Source: Corythucha ciliata
Lineage: Eukaryota; Arthropoda; Insecta; Hemiptera; Tingidae
Length of the DNA: 64,000 nt
Assembly (NCBI GenBank): GCA_038030265.1
Contig: CM075937.1
Span: 20,274,001-20,338,000 of the forward strand
Reading direction: 5' to 3'
Part shown: in pieces, positions 34,336-45,329 of the stretch
Layout: every line of letters begins with the position of its first letter
Position numbering within the stretch: position 1 is the first letter of the stretch
Translations under genes and position numbers: made by a program
Notes under the pieces: model-generated
Database searches by the model: none
Seen by the model: only the letters and a program-made list of their open reading frames with translations
What the model was told of the DNA's origin: nothing

Positions 34336-36745
34336 ATGCCGAGGATGAGACAGTCGTCCCTTAGATGTCCTTCACCGACCTACCCGGTCACGGAGACAAA
34401 CATGGTGCCAGGTCGAAACATCACGCCCCCAGAACAACTTAATTTTCGTAACCCTGATTGGAGGCTTTGGAAACGTCGTTGGGAACGATATAGATTCGGT
34501 TCTTGCTTAGATCGTCAACCGGAAAACTACCAAATAAACCTGTTCATTTACCATTTGGGTCCGGAAGCGGAAGATTTGCTCGACCGATTCGATTTGTCAG
34601 GAAAAGAGTTGGAAGATTACGAGCTTGTCGTCGGAAAGTTTGATCGCCACTTTGAAGGCAAACAGAATTTAGTTTACGAAAGGTGCTGTTTTTTCAAAAG
34701 ATGCCAAGAACCCGGTGAACCCGTCGAACACTTTCTGCAAGATCTCCATACCAAAGCTCGTCGCTGTCATTTTGCCGAAATGCGGGACGAATTAATTATG
34801 CATAAGATCATCGCGGGTATGAATGACACGGCCTTATCGGAAAAACTCCAAATTAAATCAAATGTGTCGCTGGAAGAAGCGGAGAATGAGGTCCGAATGT
34901 CGGAAAAAATCCATACCCAACAAAAAGAGTTGAGAAGCGCAAAGTTAAAACACCTGACCCGCTAGAAATCGACGCCATCAAAAAGAGAAAACTGAATTTT
35001 TACAACTCATGCAAGAATTGTGGGTTGGCACAACACAAAACGCTTGATCAATGTCCGGCTAAAGATGTTTCCTGCTTTAAGTGTCGGAATAGTGGACACT
35101 TTGCACGGGTTTGCAAATATCCCGTCAGGCACGCTGAGATTAAGATGACTGAAAACGAGTTGTGCGTGAAAGAAAAAGTATTCATCGGTAATGTTAATGA
35201 TATTAAAACCTCGTTTAGTGTGCCACTCTACATCGGCTCTCGTAAAGTTATTTGTAAAATACATACGGGCGGGGGTATTTCCAGTTACCACTAGATGAAG
35301 AATCGAAGCTGCTCACTACTTTTATCACCCCTTTCGGTCGTTATTATTTTAATTCCCTACCCATGGGCATTTCCAGCGCGGCAGAGGTGTTTCACATTAA
35401 TACATCGACGATTTTACAAGATGTACCAGGCCCTGCTCGACGACTTTTTAATTTTCGGTAGCTCAGAAGAGGAACACAACGATCGGTTATTACTAGTTTT
35501 GGAACGACTACAAAAATTTGGGATCACGCTGAACGAAAAAAATGCAAATTCGGGGTCGATAAAGTTACATTTTTGGGCCACAAAATTGGTCAAGAAGGTA
35601 TCCAGGCAGATCTGGAAAAAATTCTCGCAATAAAATGGATGCCTCGTCCTATGAATTTGTCAGAAGTTGGAAGATTTTTAGGTATGTGTAACTATTACGT
35701 AAAATTTCTACCCTAAATGTCAGATGTCATCCATCCCTTGAAAGAGTTACTTAGAAAGGACAGAGAGTGGGTATGGGACAGTACTCATGAGGAAAGTTTC
35801 ATGAAATTGAAGGAAATGTTGTCTTCTGCGCCAGTATTATCGTTTTTTGATTTAAATAAACCAAAGCGCGTAGCAGCAGACGCTAGTTCAGTGGGTTTGG
35901 GTGCGGTTCTGGAGCAGGAAGTTTCGTCCGGTGAGTGGAAACCAGTATTTTTCGCATCGCGTAGCCTCACAGATACCGAAAAACGATACTCTAACATAGA
36001 ACGCGAAGGACTAGGAATCGTTTGGGCGTGTGAGAAATTTCAAACCTACTTGATAGGTGATAATTTCAGGATTCTCACGGACCATAAACCATTTCTCACT
36101 CTCTTTGGGAAAAAGCCTCTCGAAGAATTGACTCCAAGACTCCAACGGCTCCGAATGCGTATGACAAGATTTCCATATTCCATGGAACATGTGGCCGGGA
36201 AGAACTTTTTCACTCCAGATACTCTCTCGCGAAGCCCCTTAGGCACGACAGCCTCAGAAACAATGAAGGATTTAGAGCTGTTTGTCAATGAGGTGGTTCA
36301 GCCTCAAGTTACAGACGTTTTGCTACGGCGATTATCTGACGCCCAACAAAATGACGACGCCATTCGCCAAGTAAAACGTTGCGTTTCCAAAGGCCACCCA
36401 GAGGATTTGAAAGATAGATATAGGGAATTTCTGCGGTTTTTCAACGACTTATACCTAAAGAATGATTTGCTAATGTACAAGACTAGAGTCGTCATCCCAT
36501 CGTCTATGCGGCACGAAATTCTCGAGAAGATTCATGATGGCCACGCAGGAGAACGGAAGTGTATTCAACTTGCAAACGTCGTGGTTTGGTGGCCTGGAAT
36601 CTTCCACGCCATAAAGGATAAGGTCGCCAGTTGTCCTAGATGTCTAGAACACCGTCGTCAAGGACCGGAACCATTGATTCCAACAGACCCTCCATCGAGA
36701 AAAGGCAGAGGTATAGGTATGAATTGTATATGTATAAAAATTTAA
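34336..36745 (+). pseudogene. Ty3/Gypsy internal region: gag, protease, reverse transcriptase, RNase H, integrase finger
   Basis: gag is open at 34336-34965 (..WKRRWERYRFGS.., HFLQDLHTKARRC). One frame change near 34940 leads to two zinc knuckles (CKNCGLAQHKTLDQC and CFKCRNSGHFARVC, about 35000-35120). The protease active site reads HTGG instead of DTGA. At about 35275 the sequence jumps into the middle of the reverse transcriptase (YFQLPLDEESKLLTTF), so roughly the first third of the polymerase is deleted. LLDD stands where YxDD is expected. RNase H follows with its acidic residues (ADASSVGLGAVL, EREGLG, TDHKP; 35717-36250), then the H2C2 finger (HDGHAGERK, CPRCLEH). The integrase core and both LTRs are missing. 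It is nested in the Harbinger element. Confidence 0.85.
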
Positions 36746-37490
36746 TATTAAGTATGCCATTTTTTCAATTTAAACCGGAAAAAAATTGCTTCCCGTTTTG
36801 ACCCAAATGTGCCGGGAAATCGTATTGGTTGAATGGCGATTCTCGGGGCATATAGTTATTTAATTGGGCTGGGGGTGGAGAATCACTGTACGAGGTAGAT
36901 GTGGATGGAATTGGATTGTTTTTGACCGAATTAAGACTTAGATTCCCAATTTGTCCCTCAAAAAGAATATCGTTTATGGTCTTTTTAGCAAATATCTGCT
37001 GTTGGGGATCCATTTTTTTCAGCTCTATTGCCCACGCTGCAGCAATTATCTCATTTTCATCTGGTGGCTGTTGCAGGCGCTTGCAAGCCATTTTCACCAA
37101 TTCCTCAGTGTGATCTTCTGGTGCTCTTTTCTTTTTTCCTTCTTCTTCTGAGATTCATTTCTCGCCTAAGAATGAATTCAACAGTTACTCAAGCACCAAA
37201 CCTAGCCTCGCTGATGGTAAATTCACATAAATGATACCTTTCGGTTAATTGAAAATGTTTCATGGTTCTGATCACGCTCACCGCATTATTGTATAGCACT
37301 CATTTTAGGGAATTTAACGTTATGTGAATTTACCCCAGTCAAACCAAGTAAACTATAGAAACCCTCTAATTATAAATAATAAAAAAAAGTGAAACATTAT
37401 AAATCAAAGGAGGCAAAACGAACGACTTATTTAAATAGCTGAATTTTCCAATATTATTAATTCCATCATTTTTTGTTATTCTTTTTACAG

Positions 37491-38323
37491 GTACCAAAAA
37501 GCGAAAACGAATGGAAACAAATTGCACGAGATTTTGGCGATCAATGGAATTGTCCAAATTGTCTGGGAGCAGTAGAAGGGAACCACATTGCAATAAAGAA
37601 ACCTTTCAATTCTGGATCGCTATATTACAATTATAAAAAATTCTTCAGCATTGTGATGATGGCAGTTGCTAACGCAAATTATGAGTTCATCATGGTTGAT
37701 GTCGGAATAAACGGTCTAATATCAGATGGAGGTGTAATTCGATCGACGAAGTTTGGCAAGCGCTTGCCGATAAGAATTTGGGAATTCGAGAACCTGCGGA
37801 ACTGCCTAATAGCAAAAAAAGTCTACCATTTGTTTTCGTGGGAGATGACGCCTTCTCACTGACAGAAAGTTTGATGAAGCCGTACCCTCAAGAAGGATTA
37901 AATACGGAGAGAAGAATTTATAATTACAGACTAAGTCGGGCACGTCGTGTAATCGAAAATGTTTTCGGGATATTGGTGAGCAGGTTTGGAGTGCTTCAGC
38001 GCGCGATACCACTGTCTCCAAAAAAGGCTAAAATCATTGTCTTGGCTTGTTGTTACCTGCACAACTTTTTGCGAAAACGCCAACCTCGAGCTTATGTGAC
38101 TAGGAATCACGTGGATAACGAGGATTTGCTGGCTGGCGTGGTTGAAAGGGGATCATGGAGAAATATCGTAAGCTATGCTGCACCTCTTCAGCCTAACATT
38201 ACCTCCAGAAACGCATCAGACTATTCCAAATTGGTTAGGGATACCTATTCCAATTTCTTCAACAACGAAGGTCAAGTTTCATGGCAATGGAATATTGTAG
38301 GCCAAACGACCTCGCCATGTTGA
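37491..38323 (+). pseudogene. PIF/Harbinger (HARBI1-like) transposase, broken
   Basis: An acceptor (TTCTTTTTACAG, ending 37490) opens this exon. It reads CPNCLGAVEGNHIAIKKP, then SGSLYYNYKKFFSIVMMAV, VDVGINGLISDGG, and after a one-base frame change near 37770 GDDAFSLTESLMKPY and LSRARRVIENVFGILVSRF, ending SPC. These are the ordered blocks of the Harbinger DDE nuclease. The usual GA(I/V)DG carries the first catalytic Asp; here it is Glu. The second Asp (SDGG) and the final Glu (VIENVFG) are present. The N-terminal exon was not found. The changed Asp and the frameshift indicate a dead copy. Confidence 0.85.
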
Positions 38324-38530
38324 AAAATGTTTTTAAAATCAACATTACTTAACAATATGATGTTTTTTATTTTTAAACTTTTCGAGTAAAATTGTATTAT
38401 TCAATCAAGTTGACGATTTCGTTTCATTTCTTAATGCTTATTCAAAATAAAAAACCAAGGCGTGAAGTGCACTTATATTCCTCTTTGGAAGCACTTTTTT
38501 AAGTCAGAGTTTTTATAATTTACAAACTAT

Positions 38531-38668
38531 GGCCCTTATTCACAGTCGTCTCTTGAGCTGAGCATTTGCTTATTTAGATTCAATACAGATGACTCATTAA
38601 CAATAACGACCGATTTGAAGCCTTTTAAGCAAATACTCAGCTTGAGTGACGACTATGATTACGGCCCT
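38531..38668. mobile_element. ~137-bp MITE with ~40-bp inverted ends (family M5)
   Basis: The left end GGCCCTTATTCACAGTCGTC and the inverted right end GGGCCGTAATCATAGTCGTC match, continuing through GAGCTGAGCATTTGCTTA. The element is flanked by TAT and TAA. It lies in the intron of the MADF/BESS gene inside the large Harbinger element. Confidence 0.75.
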
Positions 38669-39639
38669 AAACAAATAGTAAAAAAAACCAAAAACCCCTG
38701 CTCGTTTGCCGTCTAGAACTAAACGCATGAAGTAGTTCGTAACTGACAAACGAACTGAACTAAAATAATTCTCAACTGGCATCTTACTAAAGGGTCGTCG
38801 GAATCTTCGTTGTTTTGATACGCATCAGATTGACTGGCTTCCAAGTCCATCGTGCTGATAGAAGCCGTTGGCGTCTCTTGTCCTAAAAGGAACTTCATTT
38901 CATCGAAGTACCAAAGCGTTGTTTCGACATCCTCCGCGCCAGCACCACTTTTTTCAGCCTCCCGCAGACGTCTTATTTCTTTTCGGAAGCTGTGGTGCGC
39001 AGAGAATTCAGTTTTTTAATCACTTCTGCTTTGTTAGCATCAGGATATTTTTCACGGTACTTTTCCACCAGCACATCGTACTGTGCCCCCTTTTTGGGCC
39101 GATTACAATAGTCTTTATATGTCACAACCCAAAGGGCCGGAAGCCCACGATACGTCTCAATAAATTCGAGAATGAATTGTTTAGTAGCGGAATCCATTGA
39201 ATAGCCAAAATTCTAGCACTAGTCAGACTCAGACCCACAGAAAATTAAACTCACTCACGGTCGATTAAGCAAAATAAGCCGTCCTCCCCTCGCCACAGTT
39301 TATTAACCATCTGTTGAAATGAGTGAGTGTGAAGTGACGTGCAACAAATACTATTGGCATATTACTGTAAAAAGCCCAAAAGAAGAAGAAGAAAAATATC
39401 AGTCCTATTGACTTGCGCATATTGGGCCCTCGGCCTTATTCGATAATTTACGTGACTAAAATTTGTGGAGTTTTTCTCTCCCTTTTCATTGCACTGAAAA
39501 TTAAGGCTAGGCTTGGGCGAAATTTGCTTCTGGCTGAATTTCAAATGCACGAATGACAGGATATTGCGCAATTAAAATTAAATTATTAAACGACACAATA
39601 ATTTTTTGTTTGTACAATTTTTTTCCAGATGTCTGAAAA

Positions 39640-39790
39640 TGAAAATGGGTTGCACAATATATTGTGCAACCCTTCAATGCTACCCACACACGCTCAATTT
39701 TATTGTGCAACCCGCATATTGCGCAATATTTATTGTACGTGTATGGGGCGCTTAAAGGGGCCCATACACGTAGAATAGAATCGTCGATAT
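39640..39790. mobile_element. Fragments of M1-type MITEs, end to end
   Basis: A perfect 26-bp palindrome (39647-39672, half-site GGGTTGCACAATA) is followed by TATTGCGCAATATTTATTG and TACGTGTATGGGGCGC, the right end of an M1 element. Directly after TTAA a new left end, GGGGCCCATACACGTAGAAT, begins. The partner ends were not located, so these are truncated or nested copies. Confidence 0.6.
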
Positions 39791-40341
39791 TGTAGATGTG
39801 GCATATAACATGTAGGGACAGTCTTCTTTCACCTTGGATTATTGCAACTTAGCGAAATGAGGCTTGAAGACTCCGTCTACTTTCATAAAGAATTTTAAAG
39901 AACAAAATGTACCGAATGCCACTTTTGTGACCCTCAATGGAAGTTTAGGGGGCTTCGCTTGTAATAATTAACATAAATAAACATGGCTCCGGCCTCTTCA
40001 TCACTTGAGGCTACTCATTATTTTGCTTTGAAGCTCTATACAGGACTACTGGACCAATATTTTTTTAAATAAAATAAAAACGGAGAAATAAATCACGACA
40101 TTTTTTTATTTCCTATAAGATGTTTATTTTTCTAGGCACCCTAATTTCACAGATGCGAAAATCATAAAGTTCGAGCAAGACGAGCACTTCGATTTCGCAT
40201 CGAGTTCGAGACGAAAACGAGACGACTCGTGTGTGGAGGGCCTAGTGAATACTGTGTGGTGGAAGGGAGCATATTGTGACGTTGGCTTCCACCACTCGTC
40301 TATGTAGGTAAAAAACGTAAACAAACGGCGAATTAGCATAC

Positions 40342-40440
40342 CTTTGTTAGTTCTAGTAGACTTGGATGACATCGAGGATATTTTGAGATTCCAAGTGGAG
40401 GGGATGAAGAGTTATCACCGCCATGTTTGTTAGCCCCTCG
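40342..40440 (-). promoter_or_regulatory. Possible first exon and start region of a host gene
   Basis: On the minus strand AACATGGCGGTGATAAC (YY1-like AANATGGCGG) precedes an ATG at 40372. The frame MSSKSTRTNK then runs into a donor GTATGC at 40341-40336. A YY1-like motif close to a short first coding exon is common at animal gene starts. The Harbinger element would lie in the first intron. Downstream exons were not found, so this is only a candidate. Confidence 0.3.
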
Positions 40441-42050
40441 TGTTGTACTCCGATAAATCCTAGTGATAATTCACTGCTTTTGTTTCATTTCTGTATAGTT
40501 TTGTGCTTTAGATTTTTAGTTTTCAGCTTTATAAGTTTTAAGTGAGGAAACAAGGGCATTTTGTTCCATTACAGAAAGTGGGAATCAGCGCTTTTTCAAC
40601 TCTGCCCGTGAACGTTCTCCAAGAACTGCGCACACGGGCCTTGATACAATTATGCGCGCGCAGTCAACGGCTCCGACGGGACGCGACACTAAAATAGAGT
40701 GTAGAGCCGGTTGGTGGGAAAATGGGCTCGTACCGATTTACAGCAGTCATTTGTTCAATTAACCTCTTCCGGTATTTCGGATCGTTTAAAAACTTGCCGG
40801 GACGCTGATATTGGACAAAACACGATCGCGTTAGATGAAATTGGCGTTATAAAAGGAAGTGACTCTCAACTCTCAAGTACCAGGAATGCTCTCTTTAATA
40901 TATTTTCTCTCTCTTTCAGTCTGAATCTTTGAATGGATTCCTATACGATCTGCAAAGGAAACTTATCTTCAGACAATTTTTATCGTAATCCTCTCCTTCT
41001 GCTCCTTTTTCTTCGACTGTGAACATCCTGTTTGCGGAAGTTGAACGAGTTTTCGGTCACTTTGTATTAGCATGAAGCCTTTATAATTATTCACGTTCGC
41101 TTTTTTCCAATCTCGTTTTTCAAAAGGAACCTCAATGCCAATTTCCTCTCGAGATCTGATTGGGTTTTCTACACGCCCTATTTGTTTTGGTAGCCGTTAT
41201 ACTTGGTTGTGACTGGTGGCGGGGTTGGTTAAGGAAAGGGAGCGGATGATTCTATCGAGGCGTAATAAATGGAAATCTCTATTTAATTATCTCTTTTCTC
41301 GATTCTTTTTATCTTCACCCTTTAAGGACCTTCGAAGAATGTTTAATTTACACAGGTGGCGGGACTCTTCTGCGCTGGGGCTCGTTAGCGAGTGTCTCTC
41401 GGAATGATTCACAGTTCAACGTAATTAAAAGACGGGCATTAAGAGAAATAATAAAAAGGATTGAATTACTGAATATTGTTTTTTATTATTTTTAAGCCGA
41501 CTAATGGTGGAGGGTTTATAGCTTCCCCCCGGCTTTCGTTTTAATTCGCATAAATTAGCATTTATAATAAAGAAGAATCCAAAGAAAAATGGCTTTTGGG
41601 TGTCTCAGCTATTGATTCACTCCCCCCCTTCCACTGTACACCATTCAATTTCTTTACGCTCATTGTGGTTTTATTGAAGGAAATTAAGGAAGCGGTAGAA
41701 TCACAATCTGAACATTGCGCATATTTAAAGGCCCAGCCAGTCTCCGTATCTGCCTGCGATAAACGAGTGTGTGAAAGTACTGACCGAGCCGCGAAGAAGA
41801 CCCCCCAGGTGACATCAATTTTGTTTTGGACAGACAACTGCGTTCTAATCAACGAACGCCCTCGAAAAATCAAAAGGGCGTATGGCCAGGAGGGGGGGAG
41901 GGTTCAACTCGCTTTTTTGTCGAAACCGTCAATTTACCACTTCCCAGCCATTGCCATAAAAAGCCATTGGCATAAAAAGATGAACATTTTGCACTTGAAA
42001 AACAACCAAAATAATCTTGCAATTTCACTTGAAAATCAGAAAAATTGTTA
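40441..42050. other. No gene recognised
   Basis: Open frames up to 166 codons (41596-42096 plus; 41562-41873 minus) overlap on both strands, have no motif or splice borders, and run into array A. Treated as chance. Confidence 0.35.
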
Positions 42051-42300
42051 TTATACGCAAAAATTGAGAAAAATGCTAATTCGCGGCTATGTGTAGAATG
42101 GAAAAAAAAAAGAAGGGGAAAACTCAAATTCACCGTTTCTGGAGGTAATTGGAAAACTATAACGAGGGGGAAAACGCTAATTCAACGCTAAAAGCAAACA
42201 AATCAGCAATTCGCAGCTAAAAATTTGAAAATCGCTATTTCGTGGATACAACTGAGAAAAGACACTAATCTACAGCTAAAATTAAGGACAAACGTTTCAA
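42050..42300. repeat. Array A, reverse orientation
   Basis: Units GCTAATTCGCGGCTA and GCAATTCGCAGCTAAAA at about 30 bp, followed within 40 bp by array D. Confidence 0.55.
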
Positions 42301-42339
42301 TCATACCTCTTATTCACAGGAAAAATTGGTGGAAATAGG

Positions 42340-43350
42340 CGTCGAAGACATCATTTGGAGCTAAACATCTGCGAAATTTTGAGTTTTGGGTCTGGATATC
42401 CTTCAAATTGCAAATTTAATGTCATAAAATCGACGAAATTACAAGTTCGGGGCTTTCATTTTTAGAACTCGTGGACGCACAGCCCCCAAATTCGGAAAAA
42501 TATGTATAGCCACGAAATTACATCAATCATAGCTAAAAATCTGCAAAATTTCCCGTTTCGGTCTATAATTATCAGCGGATATTGTCAATTTTCGGTCCTC
42601 AGTCTTACGCAAAATCTCTAGTTTCGGAGGTCTTTCATAGTGACCGTGAACCACGGGCTAGGCAACCAGGTGACAGACGCCAAATTCATCTCACTAACAA
42701 CCACAAAACGGAGGAAAATTCGCGAAATTGTTATTTTCCAAGCTGAATATTCGTGGTACTGAAAATTTCGCGCTTCAATTTCCGCAAAATTGATCGCTAC
42801 TGGTATTTTTAAAGGCTGTGCTGTGGATCCCAGGACAGCACTCAAATCCTGACGAATAGCCGCAAACTTGCAACAGGGAAGGAAACATCCGCAAAATTTA
42901 AGTTCACCGACTGAATATTCGCGATCGCGAGTTTCAGGTCTTCATTTCAACGAAACTGCAAAGTTTGGGTCTGAATATCAGCGAAATTGCTCAGTTTCCG
43001 GTCTTTGTTTTTGCGAAATTGCCAGTTTGCGATTTTTTTTCTTCCCCAGAACCCTGACGAGCCGTACACGACAGTGCTCAATGTCTGGCGAATAGCCGCA
43101 AATTTTCCACAATCCGTGAAATTGGAAGATTCCTGGCTGAATATTCAAGATATTGCAAGTTTTACGTCCTTATTTAAGCGAAACTGCAAGTTTCAGGGTT
43201 TGTTAATTTGGTGTGAGTGCGAAGCGGGGGCAAGCCGTCCTCGTCTGAGCCCAAAACTTTGAATTTATTGGAATTGAATGAGTTAATTTGATTGAAATCA
43301 CAGGTTTCCTGGCTGAATATTTGCGAAATTGACAGTTTCGGGTCCTAATT
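42340..43350. repeat. Array D, reverse orientation
   Basis: Units of GCGAAATTGCAAGTTTCGGG type at ~30 bp. Inverted copies of the array-D spacer (GGATCC..CCTGACGAATAG and variants) occur near 42660, 42835 and 43070, giving a higher-order spacing of about 200-240 bp. Opposite in direction to the 21.5-22.8 kb block. Confidence 0.7.
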
Positions 43351-43489
43351 TTGACGAACTTTTTTCAGCGTACTTCCCTCAAGATTAGCACAATATAGTG
43401 CATTTTTTCTATTTCAGTTGCTTATTATGTACCTGTACATAATATAAACATTTGGGGTTACGTATTTTTTCTATTTTAGCCACGAAGTT

Positions 43490-44335
43490 TCCTTCAGATA
43501 CCTCAGATTGGTATTTTGGTTAATTTTAGCAGCAAATGAGCGCTTGTTCACAATGTTCACTTTAGAATTTAATATTGTCGTTGAATAAGAAGAAAAAAGT
43601 GAGTACGTGGTTAGAATAAATGAGAGGGGACTCACTCATACTACGCCATTGGGTAAAGAAATAAAACGTCGTGACCGAGTTAGCTATATGGGAATCAACC
43701 GGGCCGCTTGCTTGTGACTGTCAGGCATGGACAGCTCAAAATTAGGATTGTATTGACCAATTTTAGTCGATATTTAGCTCTTTTTCTTGATTTCAACCGG
43801 GATTATCAGCGCTTTATCTCACATTTAATAAGCGTTTTAATCAATTCAGGCCGCAAATTAACGCATGTTTAATGCGATTTGTCATAGTTATTCAACTTCG
43901 TATTGCCCTGGCCCAGCAGTCACGCTCTAGCATACCCCATAAACGCTATGGAGACCTGTAGAACCTAATGAGCCGAAAAAGTCAACCAAACCCAGCGTCG
44001 CCAATTTGACAGATTTTTCCGCCAGATGCGATGGAAAAGTGGCACCGCAGGTACGATGAACAGAATGAACAACTTTTTCTCAATTTTAGCCGCGTGATTG
44101 CGTGGTTTTACTTAATTTCAGCCGCTAAATTAAGAGAGTTTCTCAATTTTGGCAGTGAAATTGAATTGAGAAACCCAGAGTTGGCGCATTTTCCCAATTT
44201 TCGCAACGTGCACCTTTTTTCTATTTCAACCGAAAAAATTTGCGTCTTATCTCAATTTCGCCACAAAGCTTTTTTTTTTTTTTTTTTTTTACATCTTAGC
44301 CGTAGGCTTAGCCAGAGGGGGGCAGCGGTATAGGC
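43490..44335. repeat. Array A, broken block
   Basis: Diverged TTTTAGCCGCGAATTAGCG-like units at 43.49-43.56, 43.77-43.88 and 44.07-44.30 kb, with unrelated sequence between them. A T run of about 20 lies near 44272. Confidence 0.6.
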
Positions 44336-44539
44336 AGGAGCCCTCCCCTAGACTCAAAAGCGCGGATTCAACGAACAAAACGGATATCACAAGCGGAGCG
44401 GACAAAACGAATATCACAATGGTGACATAATTAAAAGGCCAAATTCGCCGTTTTTGCGCCATAAAATACCATTTTCGTAGGCAGACGTGGATTCAGAATT
44501 TGTTGAAGGGAGGTGCTAGAGAAATGGTGTGCTTTGATC

Positions 44540-45325
44540 TAATAAAACAGGTTTGACAGCCTTTTCGCTGCCTAAAAATAGCTAAAACTAGCTATTCTCG
44601 CAATAAAAACGGCTAAACTCAAGCCCATAAATACAAAACTGACGATTCGGGTTTTGAAAATGGTTAAAACTGACTTTACGCGCCCTAAAAAGGGCTAAAC
44701 AGGCTGTTGGTTAACTTTAAAATGCCTGAAAAGATCATGATTACCACCCGAGAGTAGCTAAATCGACCATTCGTGAGCTAAAAATGACCAAACTGGCCAT
44801 TTTTGTGTCAAATATGATCATAATGCGCGTCTTTGGCTTGACGGACTAATCAAGCCTTGAAAGCAAAATGACTTCACGCGCCCTCGAAATGCCCAAAAAA
44901 ATTATTCCTGAAAATGGGAAAATCGACGATTTGCGCACCAGGAATGGTCAAATTTCATGGCCTTGGCTTGATGGACTATTTGACCCCTGAAAATGGCAAA
45001 ACTGACGATTCGTGTCTTTAAAATGGCTAAAATTACTATATTTTAACTCTGGAATTTTCCGAACTTACTTTACAAGCTCTAGAGATGAATAACCTGACGA
45101 ATCGAGCTCTAAAAATGCCTGAACAGGTGACTCCCTCCCTGAAAATGGCAAAATAGACCGTTCGGAGCGAGGAAAATGGCACTCCTTGCTGTTCTCGCCT
45201 TGACTTGGGACGTACTATATTCGCGCCTATAACTGGAAAGACTGACTTTATGCGCCCTAAAAATGGCAATTATGGCTATTCAAGGCTTGAAATCTTCAAA
45301 ACTGACTATGTGTCCTGAAAAGCTG
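44540..45325. repeat. Array B block
   Basis: Units of AAAATGGCAAAACTGACGATTC type at about 30 bp, adjoining array A on the left and array C on the right. Confidence 0.7.
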
Positions 45326-45329
45326 TGCC

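Larger units (their letters stand above)
36765..39197 (-). pseudogene. MADF/BESS gene of the Harbinger element, frameshifted
   Basis: Exon 39197-38788 starts [18 protein letters not shown] and contains a full MADF domain. A one-base frame change falls between NSLRT and FRKEIRRL near 38990. It continues EKSGAGAEDVETTLWYFDEM and ends at the donor GTAAGA. A second exon at 37147-36765 follows the acceptor ATCTCAG and holds KKKRAPEDH and the BESS-like [19 protein letters not shown]. The phases of these two borders do not match, so another exon or indel lies between. The intron encloses the transposase exon on the other strand and a MITE. Role by family: DNA-binding partner of the transposase. Confidence 0.65.
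33058..40242. mobile_element. PIF/Harbinger transposon, ~7.2 kb, with nested insertions
   Basis: The left end GGCCCTCCACACACGGGTCG and the inverted right end GGCCCTCCACACACGAGTCG match over at least 50 bases, including the following TCGAACTCG-like part. TAA lies left and TAG right, so the 3-bp target duplication is TAA-like with one change. Two more copies of the ACACACGGGTCGTCT end sequence follow at about 33170 and 33235, which act as subterminal repeats or mark stacked ends. Inside are a Harbinger transposase (plus), an MADF exon (plus), an MADF/BESS gene (minus), a Gypsy fragment and small MITEs. The left end abuts the LINE tail at 33054. Confidence 0.8.

Noticed and set aside
39500..39640. 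The left end of the M1 MITE at 39.65 kb
   Set aside because: TATTGCGCAATTA near 39560 resembles the inner end, but the outer GGCCCATACACG terminus is not present.
41562..42096. A 166-codon gene
   Set aside because: Open frames overlap on both strands, there are no motifs or splice borders, and the 3' end lies in array A.
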